Positions 21,361 through 31,304 are shown, counted from the stretch's first letter. The stretch: DNA of 49,236 nucleotides from Staphylothermus sp. (GCA_021157925.1 JAGGVR010000149.1:1-49236), one strand, 5' to 3'. Notes: generated from the sequence alone by a model not told the origin. Numbers and translations are program-made.

Positions 21361-22083
21361 GTGAACAATATGGATATTAATGTAAAGGAAAGAGTTCAAG
21401 CATATATTACTAATGTCGAGAAAGCACTAGACCAGATCAAGGAGAAAGACATAGATGATAAGTACAAGACGCTAGTAGAGCTAGCAGAGACTTACCTATC
21501 GGATGCCAAGTATTATTATGAAAAAGGAGACTATATTACTTCACTAGCGTGCATAGCATATGCTGAAGGATTAATTGATTCATTACGTTTTATCGATGTA
21601 CTTAATATTAAGTGGGAGGCCTTGTCCAGTTTACTTAAAAGACCGAGAGTCCTAGTAGCTGGTGGTTTTGAGATCATCCACCCAGGCCATATTTATTTAT
21701 TCAAGAAAGCATGGGAGCTTGGAAGAGTATATGTTGTAATTGCTAGGGATAAGAACTTCTATAAATTCAAGAAGAGACAACCCATTATACCTGAAGAGCA
21801 GAGAAGGAAAGTTGTAGAGAATATTAAGTATGTACATAAAGCTGTTCTAGGTGATGAAGAGGATTATCTTAAACCAGTTGAAGAGATCAAGCCAGACATC
21901 ATCCTTTTAGGCCCAGATCAATGGCCAGCTGAAGAAAAATTATTAAGAGAACTTGAGAAAAGAGGCTTATCTAACACTCGTATTGAGAGGTTAAATAAAA
22001 GACTTGATAACGATCTCTATAGTGTTAGTAAGATAATTAAAAAGATCCTACTAGTTCATGGATGTGTATCTGAACAAAAATAA
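21361..22083 (+). CDS. DUF357-like N-terminal domain fused to cytidylyltransferase (archaeal FAD synthase-like); start may be ATG 21370
   Basis: 'VLVAGGFEIIHPGHIYLFKKA' HxGH motif; 'LAETYLSDAKYYYEKGDYITSLACIAYAEGLIDSL'. Confidence 0.82.
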   Translation: MNNMDINVKERVQAYITNVEKALDQIKEKDIDDKYKTLVELAETYLSDAKYYYEKGDYITSLACIAYAEGLIDSLRFIDVLNIKWEALSSLLKRPRVLVAGGFEIIHPGHIYLFKKAWELGRVYVVIARDKNFYKFKKRQPIIPEEQRRKVVENIKYVHKAVLGDEEDYLKPVEEIKPDIILLGPDQWPAEEKLLRELEKRGLSNTRIERLNKRLDNDLYSVSKIIKKILLVHGCVSEQK

Positions 22084-22806
22084 CTACTTCACAGTCTTCT
22101 CCTTAAATAGTTTCAAGCGCTCAACTCTCTGAGACTCGTACGTTTCTGCCTTCTTAATAGCTATTTTTCGTAATTCATTAATATCTACTCTTGGATTATA
22201 CCATTCCTTTCTCTCCTTCAACATTTTCGCTGCAATCGTTACTATATAACCTACATTGTACGAGTCTCTAACAGCTTGTTCATCTTCTAAGACATCCTCT
22301 ATCGTATGATGATATGCAAGACCCCACGCTGGTATATGAACACCCATACTATTTATAACAGCCATTACATGGGCTATTGCTAATAGACTCCCGCTATCAT
22401 TTCCACTAAATATAAAGCCAGCAACTTTTCCTTCAAGCAAGCTCTTACCAATATGCACGATCATATTTTCGAGACTCGTTAGCCTATCAATAAATGTCTT
22501 CAGCTTCCCAGAAACAGAATACCAATAAATAGGCGATATTATTATAAAGCCATCACTATGAATAATCTTTTCACCTAGCTTATTGAAGTCATCGTCATCA
22601 ATAATGCATGGAAACCTACAGACCTTTTGATCATCCGAAACGCATCCAAGACACTCCTTAATGTTATAGTCGTAGAGGAATATCTCCTCTGCCTCACCAC
22701 CAGCATCTAGTATTCCTTTCTCAGCTATAGCCATTAATTTTGTTGAAGCCCCATATTTTCTCGGAGAACCATTAATTAACAAGATCTTAGGCTTCATATA
22801 ATCCAC
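22084..22806 (-). CDS. NADPH-dependent FMN reductase/flavodoxin-like protein
   Basis: 'LLINGSPRKYGASTKLMAIAEKG', 'SPIYWYSVSGKLKTFIDRL'. Confidence 0.85.
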   Translation of the reverse strand: MDYMKPKILLINGSPRKYGASTKLMAIAEKGILDAGGEAEEIFLYDYNIKECLGCVSDDQKVCRFPCIIDDDDFNKLGEKIIHSDGFIIISPIYWYSVSGKLKTFIDRLTSLENMIVHIGKSLLEGKVAGFIFSGNDSGSLLAIAHVMAVINSMGVHIPAWGLAYHHTIEDVLEDEQAVRDSYNVGYIVTIAAKMLKERKEWYNPRVDINELRKIAIKKAETYESQRVERLKLFKEKTVK

Positions 22807-22966
22807 CCATACATAGTTTTTGATGAATAAGGCAATGATGGAAACAGCAATATTTATACGGTAGTAGCGATCAGCTATACTATTTCATTAAATACTTTAA
22901 AAGAATATTTTATTTCTTTTCTAGGGATATATTGTTTATGATCAAACAAAAAATAATTAGTTAAAC

Positions 22967-23227
22967 TTACTTCCTAGTACCTTCAACAATAACCATTGTA
23001 TTAGTTGTTCTTATCTCTGGTATTCGTCTTATTCTCGAAATTATTATTTGGCGGATTTTCTCTAAACTATCTGCCTCGATCTTAGCGATAATATCATAAA
23101 TACCATACACTATGTAAACTTCCTTTACTTCAGGGATTTTGTAGAGTTCTTCAAATACTTTCATTTCCGAGCCTATTACTGTTTGTATAAAGATAAATGC
23201 TCCTGTTTTCAATTCTTTACACCCCAA
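22967..23227 (-). CDS. Stand-alone Lrp/AsnC ligand-binding (RAM) domain protein
   Basis: 'GAFIFIQTVIGSEMKVFEELYKIPEVKEVYIVYGIYDIIAKIEA'. Confidence 0.82.
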   Translation of the reverse strand: MGCKELKTGAFIFIQTVIGSEMKVFEELYKIPEVKEVYIVYGIYDIIAKIEADSLEKIRQIIISRIRRIPEIRTTNTMVIVEGTRK

Positions 23228-23246
23228 ACTTAATCTGCCTACAAGG

Positions 23247-23320
23247 ATACTCAGTAACGCCGACCATCTTCATCGAATAAATGAACAGTCTCCGACACGG
23301 GTTCGCTCATCATCAAGTAT
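23247..23320 (-). ncRNA. Candidate C/D-box guide sRNA
   Basis: Minus strand: AUAC stem, C box UUGAUGA (overlapping AUGAUGA), D'-like CUGU, C'-like CGAUGAA, 14-nt guide GAUGGUCGGCGUUA, D box CUGA, then GUAU closing the stem; intergenic. Confidence 0.6.
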
Positions 23321-23415
23321 TATTTTCACACTTGGATACTTATTACTGTTATGAACAAGGCACTATTCAGTAAGAACAAAGCATGAAATAATATGTAATT
23401 ATTCTTGTTCTCCTA

Positions 23416-24303
23416 TTATCCTATAAACATAATGACTGGTATTATCCCTAGTGTTATCAGTGTAAGAATCATGGTTATTGACGCTACAACTTCTGGTTTC
23501 CAACCATATATTCTTGCTATGACAGTATTCATTACTGCTGGTGGTAGGAAGGATAAGACCATTATTTCCTTATAGTAGAGCAGAGGTATCGGAACAAGAA
23601 GTAACAGTATATAATGTATTAGAGGACTCACTCCCAGTCTCCATATCGAGGTAATGTAGAGAACTTCCATATACTCTCTCACATGTCCGAGAGTTAATGG
23701 TAACGTATATCCTAATACATAGACTGCGCCATAACTGAGAATAGTGTGGAATGGTGATAGTATAAATGCTATTGACAAGTATTGTCTATAAATAGTATAA
23801 TGTATTAGCGTACCTAATATGAAACCGTATAAGACCGGTATTTTTGCAACAGAGTATAAAATATTTTCACGTCCACCCGCGAGTAGTCCTGCAACACTTA
23901 TGTGTAATACAAATATTATCAAGCTATACATAGCTGCCGCTGATATATCATTATAAAGAAGTAATAGTACGGGAAAACCCAGAAATACATTGTTTTGAAA
24001 AATGCTCATTAGTAAAACTGCTTTTCTCAATGCTCCATTCTTCTTGAATGGTATAAATAATAATACCACTATACTGATAACAACATATGTGACGGATACA
24101 ATCAATATGCTTAGATCTGCAAGTTCTAGTCCTCGTCTAGCAAATGTATCTATGAATACAAGTGGTAAGATTATATAGTATATTATTTTGCTAAAGAACT
24201 GAACAGAATGATCGATTAATTTATATTTACCAAGTAAATATTTTGTAAAAACACCTAGACCTATAAATAAAAATAAACCTGCAATAGTTATTAATGGATC
24301 CAC
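23416..24303 (-). CDS. Auxin efflux carrier (AEC) family permease
   Basis: TM-rich, 'FQNNVFLGFPVLLLLY', 'FLPPAVMNTVIARIYG'. Confidence 0.78.
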   Translation of the reverse strand: MDPLITIAGLFLFIGLGVFTKYLLGKYKLIDHSVQFFSKIIYYIILPLVFIDTFARRGLELADLSILIVSVTYVVISIVVLLFIPFKKNGALRKAVLLMSIFQNNVFLGFPVLLLLYNDISAAAMYSLIIFVLHISVAGLLAGGRENILYSVAKIPVLYGFILGTLIHYTIYRQYLSIAFILSPFHTILSYGAVYVLGYTLPLTLGHVREYMEVLYITSIWRLGVSPLIHYILLLLVPIPLLYYKEIMVLSFLPPAVMNTVIARIYGWKPEVVASITMILTLITLGIIPVIMFIG

Positions 24304-24350
24304 TTCTCCAGCTCCCTATCAACACATTTTCCTTATATGCTGAGGGCTCC

Positions 24351-25100
24351 TTACTCTACTTCAGCAAATCTGATCTCGTCTCCTCCCCACAACTCTAGCT
24401 TAACAGGTGACTCATATATTACTTCTCCATTATCACTCAAGATCCTAATTAGGGCTTTTAATGGCATTTCATTAAAACTAACAGTTACTCCACATATCCC
24501 AGCGTGTGCCACACATCTTTTCCTATTTGTTTCTTCCGGTAACACTTCGACAATGTAGTTATCAGGTATTCCGGTAAAGAATATCTTATCTCCTATGCTG
24601 TGATAGAATCTCTCCTTCGGTATGACTCCGGGTTCTCCTTCAGGGGGTATCCATCCTAGAACTGCTTGTGCAAAAGCATATCTATTATAGAAATAGTATT
24701 TGAGCCTATGATAGCCTTCTCTTAGTGGGAGTGGTTGACTAACATATGTTGTAGGAGGTTGGTCTTTCCATGCATTAATGATCAGTTTATTGTCTAGCCA
24801 TACTCTACTACCATCATCTGTCGTTACATAAAATCTGTAAACACCTGGTTTATCAATATATATAAAACCGAGCCAAGCAACAGCAAAGAACTCTGCTGGA
24901 ACACCAGGTGATGGTCTATCCCACCAAATATAGTTTATCCATGGAGATATATCTTCCTTGATAGGTTTTAAAGACAATAAGTCGTCAGGTGGATTATCTC
25001 CATGCCATGTATAGTAATAAGTTTTTAAACCAGGCATGAGCCCTTCCTTGACCTTTATCAACACATATTTCTTAGCCAAACTAAGCCTCCTCTCAAACAT
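24351..25100 (-). CDS. PA14-domain protein
   Basis: 'AWLGFIYIDKPGVYRFYVTTDDGSRVWLDNKLIINAW...LREGYHRLKYYFYNRYAFAQAVLGW'. Confidence 0.8.
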   Translation of the reverse strand: MFERRLSLAKKYVLIKVKEGLMPGLKTYYYTWHGDNPPDDLLSLKPIKEDISPWINYIWWDRPSPGVPAEFFAVAWLGFIYIDKPGVYRFYVTTDDGSRVWLDNKLIINAWKDQPPTTYVSQPLPLREGYHRLKYYFYNRYAFAQAVLGWIPPEGEPGVIPKERFYHSIGDKIFFTGIPDNYIVEVLPEETNRKRCVAHAGICGVTVSFNEMPLKALIRILSDNGEVIYESPVKLELWGGDEIRFAEVE

Positions 25101-25148
25101 TCACTCATATATAGAGTATTATTGGTCGCAAGAATATTAAAATAGTAC

Positions 25149-25562
25149 GTGAAGCACAGACAATTAATACAGTGTATCAAGATGAAGATAACGATTAAAT
25201 TCAAAATATTATATCCTCAAGGAGAAGTAGTAACTTGCTATGGATACTTACATCAGAAAGGATATATGAAAGCAAAACAAACACATCTGGACCTATCCCC
25301 AACATGTGATAAAGAAGGGCTACTAAGTGAACTTGGTTTTAAGCATGGATTAAGACTAATATGCAATAATTATAGAAACGGTATATGCTTATTCATCGAT
25401 TTCCTAAACAACTACATATGTATAGAGCCAGTGAAAGAAAACATTATAATTAGTTGTGGTGAAAAGAAAATATTCTTAATGATCACTAGATCGGGAAACA
25501 TATATTTAGGACCAATTACATTGAAAAAGAAAACACTAAAAATAGATAATGAACAATCATGA
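25149..25562 (+). CDS. Hypothetical protein
   Basis: 137-aa ORF; internal ATG 25182 possible. Confidence 0.45.
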   Translation: MKHRQLIQCIKMKITIKFKILYPQGEVVTCYGYLHQKGYMKAKQTHLDLSPTCDKEGLLSELGFKHGLRLICNNYRNGICLFIDFLNNYICIEPVKENIIISCGEKKIFLMITRSGNIYLGPITLKKKTLKIDNEQS

Positions 25563-25624
25563 TTTGCTTCTTAGTCTTTTATGTTATTAGGACAAGATAT
25601 TAGTAATGAAGGAGGGATTATAGA

Positions 25625-26413
25625 TTGGCTGTTATTAATGCTAGTTTAATAAATAAGATAATAAATAGTAAACCGTTCCTAAGAAAAGCATACTACACAC
25701 TCATAAATGATCCAGAAGTACAAGTTCTATGGGAAATGGCTAATATAATGGCTGTCAAAAGACTAAAGTATAACGACCACGGCCCTGTTCACGCGAAAAT
25801 AGCTGCTGGAGCATCGTTATATCTTTACCAATTACTCTTAGATAAGGGAGTAGAATCAACACTTTTAAGAGATAATATTGTAGATAACCCCGACTATGCA
25901 TGGCTCGTTCCACTTTATGGGGCCCTATTACATGATATAGGTAATGCTATCCATAGAGACCTTCATGAAAAAACAGGTGCTCTACTAGCTAAGTCAATAA
26001 TAGATAGAGCACTAGAGAAAACAATCGATAAATACGATCAGAGAATAAAGTTAAGACAAGAAATAATGCACAGCATCCATTGTACAGCATATGATGTTGA
26101 GTGTTTAACTATAGAAGCTGGTTGTGTAGCTGTGGGTGACGGACTAGATATGGCTGAAGGAAGAGCTAGAGTACCCTATAGATTAGGAGGAGTATCAATA
26201 CATAGCATATCGGCGCTAAGCATTAAGAAGGTAGAGGTAATTCCTGGAGAAACTACTCCTATAAAAATAATGGTTTATATGAGTGAAAGAGCTGGCATAT
26301 TCCAGGTGGACGAAGTATTAATGCCTAAGCTCAGGACAACGCCTCTTAAAGAATATGTTGAGATCTATGCAATAGTGGATGGAGAAACGCTTAAGACATA
26401 TACACCGAAATAA
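25625..26413 (+). CDS. HD-domain phosphohydrolase
   Basis: 'HGPVHAKIAAG', 'GALLHDIGNAIHRDLHE', 'VGDGLDMAEGRARVP'. Confidence 0.85.
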   Translation: MAVINASLINKIINSKPFLRKAYYTLINDPEVQVLWEMANIMAVKRLKYNDHGPVHAKIAAGASLYLYQLLLDKGVESTLLRDNIVDNPDYAWLVPLYGALLHDIGNAIHRDLHEKTGALLAKSIIDRALEKTIDKYDQRIKLRQEIMHSIHCTAYDVECLTIEAGCVAVGDGLDMAEGRARVPYRLGGVSIHSISALSIKKVEVIPGETTPIKIMVYMSERAGIFQVDEVLMPKLRTTPLKEYVEIYAIVDGETLKTYTPK

Positions 26414-26551
26414 TCTATCTCGAAATTTTTAATTAAGTTATATTTTCTGGTCGTAAAATCCTTATAAATAATACCATTATGTATACACGATTTCCATTTT
26501 AGCAAGGAATAATTTTAAATACCTTTCTAAGCTCATAGACACTACGCAAGG

Positions 26552-27904
26552 GTGATAAAGGGATGTGTTTTAACTGAGTCTAAATCTGGGTATAAATCCT
26601 CTCCTACACCTATATTCAAACCTATATTCTCCAAATACAAAAGAACAGTCCTTCTGAAAGAAGTAAGCGAAGGCAGATACGAATTAATAGCATGGATCGC
26701 CAAGAAAAAAGAAGACTCAATCATCCTGAGAGATCCAAGTGGGATCAGGAAGTTCAGAGTAATAGGCGAAAAATCAAAAGAACTACTAAAACATCCTTTA
26801 GAGACACTATTGTGGATAAAATCTCGTATTAAAGAAGGAACGTTAGAAGTGCTTGATTACGAAATAATACACAAGCCTTATGAAGAGAGAAGATTTGACT
26901 ACATGGAAATAGGTGAAATAAGTCTAGAGGAATTCGCCAAGTATTCTCCATGGATACTAAGAAACCCGAAATACGCGGCTTCAACCAAATTATTATTCCT
27001 TATAACAAGGTATAGTCGAGAATTTCTCTATGGAGAAGACTTCGTAGAACTATTACCTCCTATGATCAGTATTGTAAGCGATCCTGGATTAAGAGGGGCT
27101 AAGAAATTAAAAACAAAGTTCTATGGTGTAGAGTATGAATTAACAAGTAGTGTCATAATGTATAAACAAGCGAGTGCAGCAGTATATGAGAAAGTATTCT
27201 TCACAGCCAGAAACATTAGGGAAGAACCGCCAGAGAATATTAAAACAGGTAGACACCTGTCAGAGTTCACACAATTAGACATAGAATGGGCATTGAGAGA
27301 TATAGAAGACGTGATAAAACTAGCAGAGCATCTAATCTATACCGTGACAAAACTAGTCGCAGATAATCACAGTGAATTAATATACATGATTGGTGAAAGA
27401 AAAGAACCAATGGTCTTGAAACCACCATTTCCAAGAATAACATATGATGAAGCCCTTGACTTAGCGAAGAAGCTCGGATATAGTGTTAAATGGGGCAAAG
27501 AATTAAGCCATGAAGAAGAAACTGCTATAGCAGAATATTTCGGCACACCAGTATGGATCATAGGATACCCGATAATTAGTAGAGGATTCTATTACTTACC
27601 CAACCCCGAGGATCCAAAATATAACCTCGACTTTAACTTATTATTGCCAGAAGGTTATGGAGAAGTAATAGATGGAGGTACTAGAGAGTACCGCTATCCA
27701 CAAGTGGTTGAGCGTCTCAAAATGCTTGGAGAACCGCTTGAGAAATATACATGGTTCATAGAACTGGTAAAACAAGGAGGAATACCACCTAGTAGCGGGT
27801 GGGGATTAGGGCTTGAAAGATTCACGAGATTCATAGCAGGACATAAACACGTAGCCTATGCGACTCCATATCCAAAACTACCAGGTATAACGCTATCGCC
27901 ATAA
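26552..27904 (+). CDS. Class II Asp/Asn-tRNA synthetase-like protein (possible archaeal asparagine synthetase-type paralog)
   Basis: OB-like N-terminus, 'VIMYKQASAAVYEKVFFTARNIREE...TGRHLSEFTQLDIEWA', motif 3 'SGWGLGLERFTRF'; GTG start. Confidence 0.8.
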   Translation: MIKGCVLTESKSGYKSSPTPIFKPIFSKYKRTVLLKEVSEGRYELIAWIAKKKEDSIILRDPSGIRKFRVIGEKSKELLKHPLETLLWIKSRIKEGTLEVLDYEIIHKPYEERRFDYMEIGEISLEEFAKYSPWILRNPKYAASTKLLFLITRYSREFLYGEDFVELLPPMISIVSDPGLRGAKKLKTKFYGVEYELTSSVIMYKQASAAVYEKVFFTARNIREEPPENIKTGRHLSEFTQLDIEWALRDIEDVIKLAEHLIYTVTKLVADNHSELIYMIGERKEPMVLKPPFPRITYDEALDLAKKLGYSVKWGKELSHEEETAIAEYFGTPVWIIGYPIISRGFYYLPNPEDPKYNLDFNLLLPEGYGEVIDGGTREYRYPQVVERLKMLGEPLEKYTWFIELVKQGGIPPSSGWGLGLERFTRFIAGHKHVAYATPYPKLPGITLSP

Positions 27905-28075
27905 AACAACAAAATATATCTCCTCATATTATTGGGTAAGAACATGGATGCAGCTAAGTAATATTTTTACATAATACTATATCTTCCTATTATTACTTTT
28001 TTATATTATAATCTTCATTTCTATTCAATTGTATAATGCTTTCTAGAATGAATTATTCCTAGAGGTGTGCTGTCC

Positions 28076-29803
28076 ATGAACAAGCATAGCAAGATACTCT
28101 TGATAATGATTCTTGCAGTAATCATGGGTGGTATAGTATATTATATATCGCCTCCTGATTGGCCAGCGAATGGAGAATATGTTGCTAACATCTATATTAG
28201 GGGGAATAAAATCGGTGAATTACATTTCACTATTTCAGATAAAAATCTAGAACAAAACTTTACCTTCAACAACATGATTGTAAACATAATCCTAAAATCA
28301 CCTGGAAAAATAGCCGTTGGGGAGCCACTAGTATTTGAGATAATGTGTTATGAGGGCAATAAGCCAGTAAAAATAGAGATCAAGGATGTTAAGATAGAGA
28401 TCATTACTCCTGATAACAATAAATACACTTTCTTCCCAAGTAGTAAGGAGGACTATACAATAATAGCTTCGATCCAGCCTTACATACATGCTAAAGAAGC
28501 AGGTTTTGTTTTCGGCTCAGCGATTGTATTGTTTGCAGCAGCTTCAATAATACACTATATTATAACTGGATTGTACGTTACTATATCATTAGTACTCATC
28601 GGTATCCAGCCGATGAAAACAGCTTACCAATACTATATGGCACCACTAATAATGGTCTTTATTGCCGGTAGTGCCATGGAGCTAGTTATACGCGAAAGAG
28701 GGCTAGACGTACGCGTTGCAAGGCTATTATCAAGAATAGGGAGAGGACCATTTACATTAATACTAGGGGTTAGTTTCCTTGGAAGCTTTCTCAGCATGTG
28801 GATGAGTAATACAGCCGCAACATATGTGATGTTACCCCTAATTGCAGCTTTACTTGCTGGTATAAGAGATAAGGCTGAGAAATATTCATCAATAGTTATG
28901 GTATCGCTGGCAATGGGTGCAAGTATCGGCGGAACAGCAACACTCATAGGAACACCGCCCAACCTAATAGCAGCCGAGTTCCTGAACAAGTTCGCATATG
29001 GATATGAAGCTATAGGCTTCTATAAATGGTTACTAATTGGCTTACCTGCATGGTTTATCGGATTCGGTATCGGAATAGCATTAGCAGTAATGTATGCTAA
29101 GATAGTGGCCAAAGACGAGCTCAGTATAGTTGCAGAAGAATTGAAGAAAATGAGGAAAATGAAAGGAAAGCCATGGAGTAAAATAGAGGTAATAGCTCTA
29201 ATAGAGCTATTGATCCTAGTTGCTCTATGGATAACGGAGCCTATCCATGGAATCAAGACAGGAATAGCAGCTGGAATTGGTATATTATTGTTCTTTGCTA
29301 CAGGAATACTTAATCCCAAGGAGCATTGGAAGAAACTAGCATGGGACTTAATGGTATTATTTGGTGCAGGATTAACATTAGGATCAGGCTTAATGAAAAG
29401 CGGGTGGGCAAACTATCTATTATCACAGCTCCACGGCATAGAATCGCTTGGATGGACAGCGTTCTTCATTATAGGTTTCACAGCATATATTATAGGAACA
29501 TTTATATCAAGCCATACCTCAGCATCTGCTTTCGTAGCACCATTGACAATACCATTAGGAATGACTATAGCAGCCGGCTTAGGGCTTTCACCAGCAACTG
29601 GTGCAGCACTGGCGACTGTGGTTGCGATCGTGAGCTTAAACAATGCTATCGCATTACCAATATCGACACCGCCTTCAGCAATAGTATATGCTAGTGGTAA
29701 AGCTAGGATAAAAGACCTGATCATATATGGGTTCTTGTTCGGAATAATAGCGAATGCTGTAATAATTGCTCTGCTTGTAAAATACTGGGCAATGATATTG
29801 TAA
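28076..29803 (+). CDS. SLC13/DASS-type anion symporter with N-terminal extracytoplasmic domain
   Basis: 'MSNTAATYVMLPL', 'GTATLIGTPPNLI', 'SSHTSASAFVAPL'; ~125-aa polar region after first TM. Confidence 0.82.
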   Translation: MNKHSKILLIMILAVIMGGIVYYISPPDWPANGEYVANIYIRGNKIGELHFTISDKNLEQNFTFNNMIVNIILKSPGKIAVGEPLVFEIMCYEGNKPVKIEIKDVKIEIITPDNNKYTFFPSSKEDYTIIASIQPYIHAKEAGFVFGSAIVLFAAASIIHYIITGLYVTISLVLIGIQPMKTAYQYYMAPLIMVFIAGSAMELVIRERGLDVRVARLLSRIGRGPFTLILGVSFLGSFLSMWMSNTAATYVMLPLIAALLAGIRDKAEKYSSIVMVSLAMGASIGGTATLIGTPPNLIAAEFLNKFAYGYEAIGFYKWLLIGLPAWFIGFGIGIALAVMYAKIVAKDELSIVAEELKKMRKMKGKPWSKIEVIALIELLILVALWITEPIHGIKTGIAAGIGILLFFATGILNPKEHWKKLAWDLMVLFGAGLTLGSGLMKSGWANYLLSQLHGIESLGWTAFFIIGFTAYIIGTFISSHTSASAFVAPLTIPLGMTIAAGLGLSPATGAALATVVAIVSLNNAIALPISTPPSAIVYASGKARIKDLIIYGFLFGIIANAVIIALLVKYWAMIL

Positions 29804-29850
29804 TGATAAAAAATGAATAACCATAATTATGTTTTTACAAAATATGCTTA

Positions 29851-30099
29851 TTAATCTATATAGCCTAACGCTCTTAATCTCTCCTTAACTTTTTCCTCAT
29901 CTTCCTTACTCATTACTTCTCCTTCAAAATCACTTGTTTCAACTAATTGTTCAAGCACATAGATTATGAACTCTCTTATGTCTTTAAATCCCGTATCCTC
30001 TGCTTCCTTGACAAGTTTCTCATAAAGTGTCTTAGGTATACTTATCTTAACTTCTATTTCTTCTTCCATCTTGATCAGCTCCATGCATACCTTACTCAT
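29851..30099 (-). CDS. Ribbon-helix-helix-like small protein (RHH-B)
   Basis: 'EVKISIPKTLYEKLVKEAEDTGFKDIREFIIYVLEQLV'. Confidence 0.75.
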   Translation of the reverse strand: MSKVCMELIKMEEEIEVKISIPKTLYEKLVKEAEDTGFKDIREFIIYVLEQLVETSDFEGEVMSKEDEEKVKERLRALGYID

Positions 30100-30132
30100 A
30101 ACATATTGTATTAATGAAGGGATTAGTAAAAA

Positions 30133-31281
30133 TTAGTGGACAAATGGGTCTTTAAACTTTAGTATAGTCTCCGCGACTTCGGGTCTCATCATGTATTCGG
30201 GCGGGATCTTTCCTTCCATGATCATTTTTCTTAGCTTAGTACCACTAATCTTAATCCTGTACTCGTCTCCATGAGGGCATATTTTCTCATTAGCCATGCC
30301 ACCACATTTACGACAATAAAATGCCTCTCTAATGAACAGGGGTGTGATCCCTAGGTCTGGGAATTCATCAAATATTTCCCAGGCCTCATAAGGTCCATAG
30401 TAGTCTCCAACTCCCGCATGATCTCTTCCAACTATAAAGTGGGTTGCTCCAAAATTCTTCCTCACAATAGCATGATGAATAGCTTCTCTAGGACCAGCAT
30501 AGTTCATATTCATTAATAACCCTGCTAGAACAACCACGTTTTTCGGATAATAATGCTTGATCAAAGCCTCATATGCTGCAAAGATCACTTCATCTCTATA
30601 ATCACCGGGTTTTTTCCAACCTACGAGGGGGTGGATCAATAATCCGTCAGCAAAGGTTAGGGCTGCCTTTTGCACATATTCGTGTCCTCTATGTGGTACA
30701 TTTCTTGTTTGGAAAGCAACTATAGTTCTCCATTTCTTTTCCTTGAACAAGACTCTCGTCTCTATTGGCCAAAGAATCCTGTTCTCAAGAGGATGTTTTA
30801 TCTCATTCAATAAGTCAATAGTGCCACCAATCAATAGTTCTTTACGATTATATGTCTTAGATACGCCTGGATGATTCGGATCTGTTGTCTTATACACTTG
30901 TCTAGCATATTCTTTCTTGTCCCACCCATATATCTCCTCAATTTTCATAATAGCTATTGGTTCCTCATTATATCTGAGAATAATATCGTCTCCTTCTTTT
31001 AACCCACTGATCTCCTCAGGATCAACATCTAAAACTATGGGAATAGTCCATGGTAGATCATTTGTAAGCCTCATATCATATAGTACGTTAATGTAGTCTT
31101 CTTGAAACAGAAAACCCTCCAAAGGACTAAATACTCCATGAGCAATATCCATAACATCAATTACTCTTTCAAAACTGATACTTATCGATGGTAATTCTGA
31201 AGCCTCGCTAAGGAGTATTTCTCTTTTTTTACCAGTTAATATCTTATTAATTAACCTCCCTCCGTGGGGACGAGGAATCAT
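30133..31281 (-). CDS. sat: Sulfate adenylyltransferase (ATP sulfurylase)
   Basis: 'FQTRNVPHRGHEYVQKAAL', 'HFIVGRDHAGVGDYYGPYEA', 'ISGTKLRKMIMEGKIPPEYMMRPEV'. Confidence 0.97.
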   Translation of the reverse strand: MIPRPHGGRLINKILTGKKREILLSEASELPSISISFERVIDVMDIAHGVFSPLEGFLFQEDYINVLYDMRLTNDLPWTIPIVLDVDPEEISGLKEGDDIILRYNEEPIAIMKIEEIYGWDKKEYARQVYKTTDPNHPGVSKTYNRKELLIGGTIDLLNEIKHPLENRILWPIETRVLFKEKKWRTIVAFQTRNVPHRGHEYVQKAALTFADGLLIHPLVGWKKPGDYRDEVIFAAYEALIKHYYPKNVVVLAGLLMNMNYAGPREAIHHAIVRKNFGATHFIVGRDHAGVGDYYGPYEAWEIFDEFPDLGITPLFIREAFYCRKCGGMANEKICPHGDEYRIKISGTKLRKMIMEGKIPPEYMMRPEVAETILKFKDPFVH

Positions 31282-31304
31282 TTATGATCAACCCCATATA
31301 CGCT

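Noticed and set aside
22800-22900. Possible C/D-box RNA around AATGATGG
   Set aside because: No D box at suitable distance and no terminal stem on either strand
23289-23310. tRNA T-arm-like CACGGGTTCGC
   Set aside because: No acceptor, D or anticodon arms around it; better explained as guide sequence of the C/D candidate
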